64,000 nucleotides of DNA from Bradyrhizobium sp. U87765 SZCCT0048 (GTDB taxonomy: Bacteria; Pseudomonadota; Alphaproteobacteria; Rhizobiales; Xanthobacteraceae), in contig NZ_JAFCMM010000005.1 of the NCBI RefSeq assembly GCF_018131225.1, positions 248,001 through 312,000 on the forward strand. The letters are read 5' to 3'. The notes beneath the pieces were generated by a model. It ran no database searches. It saw only the letters and a list, made by a program, of their open reading frames with translations, and was not told the DNA's origin. Of the stretch, positions 51,854 through 60,071 are shown in pieces. The translations under genes were made by a program, and so were the position numbers. The first letter of the stretch is position 1. Every line of letters begins with the position of its first letter.

Positions 51854-53090
51854 CCGGACCGCGCGATGGCCGCGGCCGCATGCAGCGACCGGCGATCAGC
51901 GCCGCCAGCGTGAAGCCGAGACCGACCCAGCAGACGCCGGCCCATCCCTGCCAGTCCCACGCGAGGCCGGCGAGCGCGGCTCCTGCCGCGCCGCCGATGA
52001 AGAACAGTCCGGTGTAGAGCGCATTGAGGCGTCCGCGCGCTTCCGGCCGCACGGTGTTGATGGCGATGCGGCCCAGCGTCTGGTCGGCAAACAGCCCGAG
52101 ATCGAGCAGCGCCGCCGCGAGCGTCAGCGCGGCGAGTGAAACAGACGGCGCGGCGGCCGATGCATGCACGGCCCAGGGACCGTCGGCGGCAAGGCCGGCG
52201 ACCACGATGCCGGCGAGCGCCGTCACATGGGCGAGCGTGGTGGCGGGCGCGGACCAGCCCCGGTCGGCAATGCGCCCCGCCAGCGGGGCGATCACGGCGC
52301 CGGAGACGCCGGCGAGCGCGAACAGCGCGATGCCGCGCTGCCCCAGGTCGAACGGTGGAGCGGCGAGCCGCAGCGCCACCGCAGTCCAGAACGCGCTGAA
52401 GGCGCCCATCAGCAGGATCTGGTTGAGCGCGCGCTGCCACAGGACGGGTTCGCTCACCATCAGCGGACCGAGCGAGCGCACCAGCGCCAGGTAATTGGCG
52501 CGTCGCGCCGGCGGCCGCGCATCGACCATGCGTGCGAGCACCAGCGCGATGACGGCGATCGATGCCGCGGTGAGGGCATAGAACGCGCGCCAGCCGCAGA
52601 ACTCCGCAACAAGGCTTGCGACCGGCCGCGACAGCAGCACGCCGATGACGATGCCGCTCTGGACGGTGCCGACCACGCGGCCGCGATCGGTGGCCGGGGC
52701 GAGGGAGGCGGCGACCGTCACCAGCATCTGCACGGCGGTGGTGGTGACGCCGATGGCGGCTGAGGCAATCAGGAACAGCACCGCGGTCGGCGCGGCGATG
52801 CTCAGCAGCAGCGCGGCGACGGCGCATGCCAGCGTGGTGACGATGAGCCGGCGGTGCGCGACGATATCGATCAGCGGCACCAGGAACACGAGGCCCGCGG
52901 CATAGCCGAACAGCGTCACCGTCGTGGTGAGGCTCGCCACCGCCGGGCCAAGGCCCAGTGCCGGGGCGATCAGGCCGATCAGCGGCTGCGACGCGTAGAG
53001 GTTGGAGACGATGACCGCGATCGCCGCGGTGAGGAACAGGACGCGTGCGGTCGTTATCGCCGGTGGCGGCGACGTCGAGGAAGACGACAT
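51837..53090 (-). CDS. MFS transporter (DHA-type exporter)
   Basis: A 417-residue inner-membrane protein with about 12 helices: ARVLFLTAAIAVIVSNLYASQPLIG in the first (the YASQPL segment is typical of the YnfM/AraJ-like exporters), GLVFLVPLIDIVAHRRL in loop 2-3 and GVLLSRPVASLVAEFCGWR in the middle. Such proteins export drugs, sugars or amino acids. Start 53090. Downstream of and co-directional with the NmrA-like gene, 70 bp apart. Confidence 0.88.
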   Translation of the reverse strand: MSSSSTSPPPAITTARVLFLTAAIAVIVSNLYASQPLIGLIAPALGLGPAVASLTTTVTLFGYAAGLVFLVPLIDIVAHRRLIVTTLACAVAALLLSIAAPTAVLFLIASAAIGVTTTAVQMLVTVAASLAPATDRGRVVGTVQSGIVIGVLLSRPVASLVAEFCGWRAFYALTAASIAVIALVLARMVDARPPARRANYLALVRSLGPLMVSEPVLWQRALNQILLMGAFSAFWTAVALRLAAPPFDLGQRGIALFALAGVSGAVIAPLAGRIADRGWSAPATTLAHVTALAGIVVAGLAADGPWAVHASAAAPSVSLAALTLAAALLDLGLFADQTLGRIAINTVRPEARGRLNALYTGLFFIGGAAGAALAGLAWDWQGWAGVCWVGLGFTLAALIAGRCMRPRPSRGPVTARP

Positions 53091-53160
53091 GACAGATCCC
53101 TGGGACGAAGATGGTCTGGAGTGGGAGCGATGCAGGCGGCGGCGGTGCGCCGGCCGCGGA

Positions 53161-54048
53161 TCAGGCCGCCGCCGCGCCGTGGGTGCGGGCGAGATGCTCG
53201 ACGTAGTCGCGCAGGGTGTGCGGCGGCCGCTTGAGGATGGCGTTCAGCGTCAGGCTGTTGCCGCGCGAGCCGTAGCTGGAATAGGAGGCGAACACGCGCT
53301 CGAGTTGCGCGAGCTGCCGCGCGTCGTAGGGCGGCCGCGCCAGCTCGGCCCATGCGCTAAAGTCGAGCTCGGCGGCGGCGATCGGCCGGCCCAGCACAGC
53401 GCCGATCGTCGCCGCGATCTGGTAACGATCGAGCATTTCGTCGGCGCACAGCTCGAACGCGCCGCCGCTGAGGCGGTCGCCGGTAAGCGCCTCCGCCGCG
53501 ACCTCGGCGACGTCGCGGTAATCGACGCGCGCCAGCGCCGCGCTGGCGGCAAACGGCTCGGCGAACGCCCCGGTGGCGAGGATCGCCGGCCAGGCGGCGG
53601 CGAGGTTCTGATAGACCGTCGCGGGATAGAGCAGCGTGTAGTCGAGCCCCGAGGTGAAGATCGCCTGCTCCACCGGCAGCTTGCTGCGGTGGTTGGCGAG
53701 ATCGCCATTGGTCGGATGGATCACCGAGGAAAACACGATCTTGCGCACGCCGCTGGACCGCGCGGCGTCGACCAGCGCGACGCCGAGTTCGGCCTCGTCC
53801 GCGACGAACGCCGGGCCGATGTGAAACACCGCGTCGATGCCCGCGAGCGCCGGCTGCAGGCGGTCGGGGCGGCGCAGGTCGCCGATCGCAATCTCGCCGG
53901 CGCCGTTGGCGCGGGCGACCGCCTCGAGCGCGGGATCGCGCAGCAGGGCGCGGACCGTCGCGCCGCGGCGGGCGAGCGCGGCGGCGACCAGGCCGCCGAA
54001 GCGGCCGGCGGCGCCGATGACCAGGATCTTGGCAGGGGATGTCGACAT
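53161..54048 (-). CDS. NmrA-like NAD(P)-binding protein
   Basis: A 295-residue extended Rossmann protein: ILVIGAAGRFGGLVAAALARRG (GxxGxxG), IAIGDLRRPDRLQPALAGID, VVFSSVIHPTNG-type text (IVFSSVIHPTNG) and YTLLYPATVYQNL. It belongs to the NmrA/atypical SDR group, which includes redox sensors and quinone or flavonoid reductases; the catalytic Tyr-x-x-x-Lys is absent as usual there. ATG at 54048 has GGAGACC upstream. Divergent from the LysR gene at 54150, with a palindrome between, so it is the probable LysR target. Confidence 0.88.
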   Translation of the reverse strand: MSTSPAKILVIGAAGRFGGLVAAALARRGATVRALLRDPALEAVARANGAGEIAIGDLRRPDRLQPALAGIDAVFHIGPAFVADEAELGVALVDAARSSGVRKIVFSSVIHPTNGDLANHRSKLPVEQAIFTSGLDYTLLYPATVYQNLAAAWPAILATGAFAEPFAASAALARVDYRDVAEVAAEALTGDRLSGGAFELCADEMLDRYQIAATIGAVLGRPIAAAELDFSAWAELARPPYDARQLAQLERVFASYSSYGSRGNSLTLNAILKRPPHTLRDYVEHLARTHGAAAA

Positions 54049-54121
54049 GAGGGGTCTCCGTGATGCTGCAGCGCAGTTGGCAGAGTCCCGGATTTGTTGA
54101 GTAGTCGGACATTTTCTGAGA

Positions 54122-54146
54122 TGGTCTCTCATAAATCGAGAGACCA
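54122..54146. promoter_or_regulatory. LysR autoregulatory palindrome
   Basis: TGGTCTCTC (54122-54130), spacer ATAAATC, GAGAGACCA (54138-54146): 9-bp perfect arms ending 3 bp before the LysR ATG. The right arm doubles as the ribosome binding site (GAGAG), so a bound protein, or an RNA hairpin of the same sequence, would block translation initiation. Confidence 0.7.
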
Positions 54147-54149
54147 GAC

Positions 54150-55079
54150 ATGAAGTCGCGCAAATCCCAGTCCGGACCGAAGCGGCTGGACGAGATCATG
54201 ACCTTCCTGGCCGTCGTGGAGCACGGCAACCTGACCGCGGCGGCGCGCCATCTCGGCCGCCCGCTACAGTCCGCGAGCCGGCAACTTGCGGCGCTGGAGC
54301 GCGCCCTCGGTGTCGAACTGGTGCGGCGGACCACCCATCATTCCCAGCCGACCGAGGCAGGCCTTGCATTCTATCGGCGGGTCAAGCCGGCGCTGTCGGA
54401 GATCGAGGACGCGGGCCTGGAGGCCGCGAACCGCGGCGCCGAGCCGTCGGGCACGCTGCGCGTCGGCGCCTCGGTGCTGTTCGCGCCGATCTTCGTGGTG
54501 CCGCTGATCGCGCGCTTCATGGCGGGCCATCCGCGCGTCCTGGTCGACCTGCGGTTGTCGGACCGTTTCGTCGATCTCGCCGAGGAAGGGCTCGATCTTG
54601 CCATTCGTATCGGCGAGCTCGGCGACACCGATCTCAAGGCGCGGCGTCTCGGCGCGCAGCGCCGGGTGGTGTTTGGCGCGCCGTCCTATCTCGCCGCGCG
54701 CGGCCGCCCGCGGCATCCGCGCGATCTCGCCGACCATGCCTGCGTGATCCGCACCACGGATCCGGACCCGCATCGCTGGGAGTTCGTGATCGACGGCAAG
54801 CTCACCCATGTGAGGGTCGACGGCGCGTTCCGCTCCGACAGCACCACGGCGGTGCATGCCGCGGTGGCCGAAGGGCTCGGGCTCGGCGTCGCGCCGCTGT
54901 GGCAGCTGCGGCCGCTGCTGCAGGCCGGCGCGATCGAGATCCTGCTTGCGGACTACAAGCAGCCCCCGGTGCCGATTCATGCCGTGTGGCCGCCAAGCAA
55001 GCTGCTTGCGGCACGAACGCGGCTTTTCATCGACCATCTTGCGGCGGAGCTGGCGCGTGACGTCGACGCGCCGGTGTGA
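54150..55079 (+). CDS. LysR-family transcriptional regulator
   Basis: A 309-residue LysR-type protein with HTH ~13-72 (DEIMTFLAVVEHGNLTAAAR, GRPLQSASRQLAALERALG, SQPTEAGLAFYR) and a substrate-binding domain ~100-300 (LAIRIGELGDTDLKARRLG) of the DmlR/CrgA-like branch. Divergent from the NmrA-like gene across 101 bp that contain the palindrome 54122-54146. Likely controls that gene and the MFS exporter behind it. Confidence 0.92.
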   Translation: MKSRKSQSGPKRLDEIMTFLAVVEHGNLTAAARHLGRPLQSASRQLAALERALGVELVRRTTHHSQPTEAGLAFYRRVKPALSEIEDAGLEAANRGAEPSGTLRVGASVLFAPIFVVPLIARFMAGHPRVLVDLRLSDRFVDLAEEGLDLAIRIGELGDTDLKARRLGAQRRVVFGAPSYLAARGRPRHPRDLADHACVIRTTDPDPHRWEFVIDGKLTHVRVDGAFRSDSTTAVHAAVAEGLGLGVAPLWQLRPLLQAGAIEILLADYKQPPVPIHAVWPPSKLLAARTRLFIDHLAAELARDVDAPV

Positions 55080-55193
55080 TCGCGCAGCGGAGCTGTCACG
55101 GCACAATGCTGATGCAAGGTCCGGCGGCGAGGTTGCGGCGTTGATCTTCGCCGGCGCGTCGCGCCGCGCCCGCCGCAACAGGAGCGACCCGCC

Positions 55194-55637
55194 GTGCTCG
55201 ATGCCCATTCCGTCGTCCCCATCGCCACCGCCGCCGCGCTGGCAGGCTGGGGAGGGCTTGTGCTCGCGTTGTTCGTCCGTTCGGCGCTGCCGGTGGCGCG
55301 GACGATCGCGACCGTGATCATTCCCGGCCTGCTCGCGCTTGCCTATGTGATGCTGTTCTCGCGGGGGTGGGACGGCCTGCATGGCGGCTTCGGTTCGCTG
55401 ACACAGTTGCGCGCGCTGCTCGCCGACGATGCCGCGCTTGCCGCCGGCTGGCTGCATTATCTCGCCTTCGACCTGTTCGTCGGGGCCTGGATCGTGCACG
55501 AGAGCGACCAGTTCGATCTGTCGCCGTGGCTGATCGTGCCTTGCCTGGTACTGACCTGCGTGGCGGGGCCGGCGGGTCTGCTCGGCTTCATTGTCGTTCG
55601 CACGGTCGTCCCGCGGCTGACCGCGGCGGCGTCGTGA
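55194..55637 (+). CDS. ABA4-like (DUF4281) membrane protein, GTG start
   Basis: A 147-residue integral membrane protein with four hydrophobic segments. The block GWLHYLAFDLFVGAWIVHES followed by PWLIVPCLVLTCVAGPAGLL is the signature of the ABA4-like family, named after the plant neoxanthin-synthesis protein; its bacterial role is unknown. The start is GTG 55194, with AGGAGCG 8 nt before it; no ATG fits. It stands alone between the LysR gene and pobA. Confidence 0.85.
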   Translation: MLDAHSVVPIATAAALAGWGGLVLALFVRSALPVARTIATVIIPGLLALAYVMLFSRGWDGLHGGFGSLTQLRALLADDAALAAGWLHYLAFDLFVGAWIVHESDQFDLSPWLIVPCLVLTCVAGPAGLLGFIVVRTVVPRLTAAAS

Positions 55638-55750
55638 TGCGCAGGCACGCGGCCGCGCGGCCGGTCGCCGGCATGCGCAACGATGCCGTCCGCAAGGCCG
55701 CGGCAATCGCCCGTGCATGAGCCCCGCGGGCCGGACGGCGCCGGAGCCCG

Positions 55751-55765
55751 ATAAGCAGTTTCGAT
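55751..55765 (+). promoter_or_regulatory. LysR-type box upstream of pobA
   Basis: ATAAGCAGTTTCGAT, a T-N11-A box matching 12 of 15 positions of the boxes at 58751 and 60072. It lies 119 bp before pobA in an AT-richer stretch. Confidence 0.55.
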
Positions 55766-55883
55766 CAGCGTATTTTGCATTTCGCCTTGCCTGACAGGCC
55801 GGGGGCGGCAGACTGCAGCCTGCACTCCTCACGTTTCGGCCGGGGCGGCGGTTGCCGCGTCGGCCAGCAAGGCTGATCAAGAC

Positions 55884-57059
55884 ATGCGCACTCAGGTTGG
55901 AATCATCGGCGCCGGCCCGGCCGGACTGTTTCTCTCGCATCTGCTGCACCGTGCCGGCATCGACTGCGTCGTGCTCGAGGCGCGCAGCCGCGACTATGTC
56001 GAGGGACGGGTGCGCGCCGGCGTGCTGGAGCCGGGCACGATCGAGACGCTGGGCGCGCTGGGGCTCGACGCGCGCATGCATCGCGAGGGCATGATCGACG
56101 AAGGTCTCGACATGCGCTTTCGCGGCAAGACCATCCATCTCGACCTGCCGGAATTGACCGGCAAGCGCGTCATCATCTACGGCCAGCAGGAGGTGGTGAA
56201 GGACCTGATCGCCGCGCGCGTTGCCGCCGCCCAGCCGCTGCTGTTCGAGGCCAAGGTGTCCGAACTCGTCGACATCGACGGCGAGCGACCGCGCGTCCGC
56301 TTCACCCACAACGGCGAAGATCAGACGCTGGAGTGCGACTTCATCGCCGGCTGCGACGGCTTCCATGGCGTCAGCCGCGCCGCGATTCCGCAGGACAAGC
56401 TCAGCGTCTTCGATCGCGTCTATGATTTCGCCTGGCTCGGTGTGCTGTCGCGCTCGCGGCCGCTGGCGGACATGACCTACACCAACAGCGATCGTGGCTT
56501 TGCGCTGTGCAGCCGCCGTTCGATGCAGGTGTCGCGGCTCTACCTGCAGGTCGGCGCCGACGAGGATCCGGACAGCTGGTCCGACGCGCAGTTCTGGGAC
56601 GAGCTGCACGCCCGCATGTTCGACGAGGGCCGTACCGAGATCGTCGAGGGCGAGATCTTCCAGCGCGATCTTGCGCGCCTGCGCTCGTTCATCGCAGCCC
56701 CGATGCAGTATGGCCGCCTGTTCCTTGCCGGCGATGCCGTCCACATCACGCCGCCGGCCGGCGCCAAGGGCCTCAACCTCGCCGTCGCCGACGTCCGCGC
56801 GCTCGCCGGCGCGGTCAGCCATTTCTACAAGAGCGGCCGGCGCGACAAGCTCGACCGCTATTCCGAGCACTGCCTCAAGCGGGTGTGGAAGGCGGTCGGC
56901 TTCTCCACGCGCCTCACGGGCCTGTTGCACAAATTCCCCGAGCACTCACCGTTCGAACGCGGGCTGCAGCTCACCGAACTCGAATACCTCCACACCTCCC
57001 GCGCCGCGCAGACGGCGATCGCCGAGCAGTATGTCGGCCTGCCGTTCGAGCCGATCTGA
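55884..57059 (+). CDS. pobA: 4-hydroxybenzoate 3-monooxygenase
   Basis: A 391-residue flavoprotein (PobA is normally 390-394) that hydroxylates 4-hydroxybenzoate to protocatechuate using NADPH and O2. Seen are RTQVGIIGAGPAGLFLSHLL, the diagnostic RVRAGVLEPGT segment, HEG-type contact REGMIDEG, IIYGQQEVVKDLI, FIAGCDGFHGVSR, and GDAVHITPPAGAKGLNLAVAD. The product would feed the fused LigAB-type dioxygenase encoded at 60241. Both carry the same LysR-type box upstream. Confidence 0.96.
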   Translation: MRTQVGIIGAGPAGLFLSHLLHRAGIDCVVLEARSRDYVEGRVRAGVLEPGTIETLGALGLDARMHREGMIDEGLDMRFRGKTIHLDLPELTGKRVIIYGQQEVVKDLIAARVAAAQPLLFEAKVSELVDIDGERPRVRFTHNGEDQTLECDFIAGCDGFHGVSRAAIPQDKLSVFDRVYDFAWLGVLSRSRPLADMTYTNSDRGFALCSRRSMQVSRLYLQVGADEDPDSWSDAQFWDELHARMFDEGRTEIVEGEIFQRDLARLRSFIAAPMQYGRLFLAGDAVHITPPAGAKGLNLAVADVRALAGAVSHFYKSGRRDKLDRYSEHCLKRVWKAVGFSTRLTGLLHKFPEHSPFERGLQLTELEYLHTSRAAQTAIAEQYVGLPFEPI

Positions 57060-57100
57060 GGGGGCGCGATGATGCGCGCTCTCAGGACGGCTCGACTTTC

Positions 57101-57243
57101 CTCCTCATGGTGAGGAGCGCGGCCTTAAGGCTGCGCGTCTCGAACCATGAGGCCGAGGGGATGCGCCCTGTCCTGCTGTCTCCGGTCAGCGTATGGGCAT
57201 TCATCCTTCGAGACGGCCGCTGTGCGGGCTCCTCAGGATGAGG
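57101..57243. repeat. palindromic intergenic repeat, family A (inverted, compound)
   Basis: CTCCTCATGGTGAGGAGC, CGTCTCGAACCATGAGG, later TCATCCTTCGAGACGG and CTCCTCAGGATGAGG: both hairpins of the family in the opposite orientation to the other copies. It lies within the 427-bp gene-free stretch 57060-57486. Confidence 0.7.
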
Positions 57244-57271
57244 GGAGAGACGGAGTGTGCCGTCATACTCA

Positions 57272-57380
57272 GCGTCATCACCGGGCCGACGCGAAGCGTC
57301 GAGACCCGGTGATCCAGCTTCAAAAGCTTTCGGCGGGTTGCGAGGAAGCTGGATTGCCGGGGCAAGCCCGGCAATGACGC
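57272..57380. repeat. palindromic intergenic repeat, family B
   Basis: Starts GCGTCATCACCGGGCCGACG and ends AAGCCCGGCAATGACGC; near-identical to the copy at 27663-27765. Confidence 0.75.
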
Positions 57381-57486
57381 CGTGGGCGGGGGGCATGCCC
57401 GTCGCCACACGTCGCGTCGCATCGGCTGTACAACGCCGGCCACGGGTCCCACATGCCGCACGCACGGTACACCGGGTTCGGCACCT

Positions 57487-58722
57487 CTACAGCTTCCCGA
57501 TGGCATGCAGTTCGTCCATCAACAGCCGCGCGGCGAGCGAGGGGTTGGAGGCGGAGCGTTGCAGGATGCCGATGGGGCGGCGGGTCTCCGGCAGCGACAG
57601 CGGCAGGATCGCCAGCATCTTCGCGCCGATCTCGTGATGGTAGAGATGCGCCGACACAGCGGTGACGAGGTCGCTGTCAACCAGAAGCCCACGGGTGATG
57701 GCGAGGTCGGCGGTCTCCACCGCGACGCGCGCCTTGCCGAGGCCGCGCGCGGCCAGCGCGCGTTCCAGCAGTTCACGCGTCGGCGTGCCGCGCTGGGGCA
57801 GCACCCAACTGGCGGCGGAGAGATCCGCCGGCGCGATCTGGCGCTTGCGCGCCAGCGGATGGCTCTTGCGGACCACCAGCGACAGCACGTCATGGGTCAC
57901 GACCTCGCGCGTCAGCCCGATGGTGTGCTCGGGATCGCGCAGCGCGCCGAGGATGAAATCGATGTCGCCGGCGCGCAACCGCATGGCGAGATGCTCGAAC
58001 GATCCTTCCACCGTCGACACCGTCAGCTTGGGATACTGCTTCATCAGCGCGATGATCGCGGTCGGCAGCAGCCGCGCGCGTCCCAGCGACAGCGTGCCGA
58101 CGACGACGCTGCCGGCCATCGCGCCCTGCAGCGAGGCGATTTCGAGTTCGCCGGCGCGGATCTCGGCGAGCGCACGGCGGATGTGCATGCCGAGCAGCGC
58201 GCCGAGCGGTGTCGGCTGCAGGCCGCCGGCGCTGCGGGTGAACAGCCGCACGCCGAGTCCGCTCTCGATCTCGCGCAGCGCCTGGCTCGCTGCGGGCTGC
58301 GAGATGCCGAGGCTGTCGGCGACCGCACCCATGTGATGCTGCTCGACCAGCTCGACGAACACCAGGAGACGCTGGCGGCCGATGGCGAGCGTGAAGGTCG
58401 GCGCCTGCGCCACCGACTTGACGTTCGGGCAGGCGGCGGTGAAGGCCGCGCGGGCGGTGTCCATCTCGGCGAACGCGCGCTCGACCCGGCCGAGCAGCGC
58501 GCGGCCGAACTCCGTGAGCAGCATGCCCTGCGCGCGCCGCTCGAACAGCGGCACGCCGACATCCTTCTCCAGTTCCTTGATGGTGCGCGTGACGGCCGAC
58601 TGCGCCCGCCGGATCAGTTCGCTGGAGCGGATCACGCTGCCTGATTGGGCCACCGTGAGGAAGGCTCGCAGATGCCTGGTGTTCAGCACGTCCCGTCCCG
58701 TTTCCCTGCGTTCAGGTTGCAT
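57487..58722 (-). CDS. LysR-type regulator with two tandem HTH domains
   Basis: A 411-residue protein, about 100 longer than a usual LysR regulator. A first LysR HTH spans ~15-74 (TRHLRAFLTVAQSGSVIRSS, QSAVTRTIKELEKDVGVPLF, LLTEFGRALLGRVE) and a second ~117-175 (RQRLLVFVELVEQHHMGAVA, SQPAASQALREIESGLGVRL, QPTPLGALLGMH). The substrate-binding domain follows (~200-405). The start is uncertain: ATG 58722 or GTG 58689. Divergent from the cysteine hydrolase gene. The 15-bp box at 58751 lies just upstream and recurs before pobA and the ring-cleavage gene, so this is the likely regulator of protocatechuate/gallate catabolism. Confidence 0.9.
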   Translation of the reverse strand: MQPERRETGRDVLNTRHLRAFLTVAQSGSVIRSSELIRRAQSAVTRTIKELEKDVGVPLFERRAQGMLLTEFGRALLGRVERAFAEMDTARAAFTAACPNVKSVAQAPTFTLAIGRQRLLVFVELVEQHHMGAVADSLGISQPAASQALREIESGLGVRLFTRSAGGLQPTPLGALLGMHIRRALAEIRAGELEIASLQGAMAGSVVVGTLSLGRARLLPTAIIALMKQYPKLTVSTVEGSFEHLAMRLRAGDIDFILGALRDPEHTIGLTREVVTHDVLSLVVRKSHPLARKRQIAPADLSAASWVLPQRGTPTRELLERALAARGLGKARVAVETADLAITRGLLVDSDLVTAVSAHLYHHEIGAKMLAILPLSLPETRRPIGILQRSASNPSLAARLLMDELHAIGKL

Positions 58723-58750
58723 CGAGGGGGCGGGGTCGCCAGTCCTCACG

Positions 58751-58765
58751 ATAAGCTTTTTAGAT
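58751..58765. promoter_or_regulatory. LysR-type box in the regulator/hydrolase divergent promoter
   Basis: ATAAGCTTTTTAGAT, fits T-N11-A, and differs at one of 15 positions from the box at 60072. It lies 29 bp upstream of the regulator gene and 143 bp upstream of the hydrolase gene. Confidence 0.65.
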
Positions 58766-58908
58766 AGCGCCGTGCACGATTTGCGCCTAGGCAACGCCGC
58801 GCCGCAAGACAATTCTAGCGAGCAATTTCGCGCGGCAGATCTTCGCGCCGCGCAGACCCGTCAGACCAACCGCCCGACCGAAACATCCGTCGAACCCTGG
58901 AATCCGCG

Positions 58909-59607
58909 ATGCAGCCACCGGCCCCCTATGTCATGCCGTCCTACGTGATCGACCGCGTCATGAAGAAGCGCGGACGGTTGCGGGTTTTCGACCGCTTCGA
59001 GCCGCGCGAGACCGCGCTCGTCGTCGTCGACATGCAGACGTTCTACGTCTCGGACGTGCCGCCGGCGATCGCCATCATTCCCAACATCAATCGCCTGGCG
59101 GGCGTATTCCGCGAGCGTGGCGGCCATGTCGCCTGGGTCAAGATGACCGCCGGCGAGGGCGGACGCAGCCTTTGGCCGTTGTATCATGATTACTTCTTCA
59201 GCAAGGAGAACGGAGAGCGTCACCGCGACAACCTCACCGAGGGCGCGCCGGGCCATGCGCTGCATCCCGATCTCGATCCGCGGGATGGCGACATCGTTGC
59301 CACCAAGACCCGCTTCAGCGCGTTTCTCCCCGGTGTCTCCGACCTGCCGGAGAAGCTTGCGGCGAAGGGCGTCCGCAATGTCGTGATCACCGGCATGCTG
59401 ACCAATTTCTGCTGCGAGACCTCGGCGCGCGACGCCATGATGCTCGATTACCGTGTCGCCATGGTCTCCGACGCCAACGCCGCGCGTTTCGCCGAGGATC
59501 ACAATGTCGGCTTTACCACGGTGTTCCAGAGTTTTGGCGACGTTGTCACGGTGGACGAGGTGATTGAGGATCTCGTGATTGGGGAGAAGGACAAGACAAG
59601 GGCGTGA
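58909..59607 (+). CDS. cysteine hydrolase (isochorismatase-like)
   Basis: A 232-residue isochorismatase-fold enzyme with an intact Asp-Lys-Cys triad: Asp in LVVVDMQTFYV (~41), Lys in VATKTRFSAFLPG (~127) and Cys in TGMLTNFCCETSARDA (~164). Such enzymes hydrolyse amides (nicotinamidase, N-carbamoylsarcosine amidase) or vinyl ethers. Divergent from the tandem-HTH LysR gene and behind its box, it probably acts on an amide or carbamoyl precursor, or a ring-cleavage product, of the same pathway. Confidence 0.88.
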   Translation: MQPPAPYVMPSYVIDRVMKKRGRLRVFDRFEPRETALVVVDMQTFYVSDVPPAIAIIPNINRLAGVFRERGGHVAWVKMTAGEGGRSLWPLYHDYFFSKENGERHRDNLTEGAPGHALHPDLDPRDGDIVATKTRFSAFLPGVSDLPEKLAAKGVRNVVITGMLTNFCCETSARDAMMLDYRVAMVSDANAARFAEDHNVGFTTVFQSFGDVVTVDEVIEDLVIGEKDKTRA

Positions 59608-59636
59608 CTGAGCGCTGCGGCTTGCTGCCTGTACAC

Positions 59637-59744
59637 CGTCATCCTGAGGAGCGAGCGCTTGCGAGCCTCGAAGGATGGACGGCCCGGGCAGCGGCCGTCG
59701 CCGTTCGAGGGCCGTGCAAGGGCGCGACCACCTCAGGGTGACGG
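59637..59744. repeat. palindromic intergenic repeat, family C, copy 1 of a close pair
   Basis: CGTCATCCTGAGGAGCG ... TCGAAGGATGGACGGCCC ... CACCTCAGGGTGACGG. It pairs with an almost identical copy at 59802. Together they fill the first half of the 633-bp gap 59608-60240. Confidence 0.75.
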
Positions 59745-59801
59745 GGTGGCTTCTTCGCTGTTGGGGATGCGAACCGGAGAGGGCGCTGCGTTGCTCGTTA
59801 T

Positions 59802-59910
59802 CCGTCATCCTGAGGAGCGCGCGCTTGCGAGCCTCGAAGGATGGACGGCCCTGGCAGCGGCCATCGCCCTTCGAGGGCCGTGCAAGAGCACGGCCACCTC
59901 AGGGTGATGG
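59802..59910. repeat. palindromic intergenic repeat, family C, copy 2 of a close pair
   Basis: Starts CCGTCATCCTGAGGAGCG and ends CCACCTCAGGGTGATGG. It differs from copy 1 by a few substitutions and starts 165 bp after it, in the same orientation, as if by local duplication. Confidence 0.75.
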
Positions 59911-60010
59911 ATTGGTGGCTTGAGTGATTGGCGTCTTGAGTGTGAGTGAGGCGACGTGAGTGCTGCAACCGCCGACATTGCTGCTGTGCGGTGCCTGCGG
60001 ATCGTGCAAC

Positions 60011-60066
60011 TGCCAAAGGGCAAGTGCCAAAGGGCAAGTGGCGAAAGGCAAGTCTCTAAAGGCAAG
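60011..60066. repeat. 14-bp tandem repeat, four copies
   Basis: Unit TGCCAAAGGGCAAG at 60011 and 60025 (identical), then diverged TGGCGAAAGGCAAG (60039) and TCTCTAAAGGCAAG (60053). It ends 5 bp before the LysR-type box at 60072. Confidence 0.85.
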
Positions 60067-60071
60067 TCCTC

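Noticed and set aside
54264..56945. 893-codon minus-strand frame across LysR, ABA4-like and pobA genes
   Set aside because: Crosses three real genes and an intergenic promoter; composition is shadow-like.
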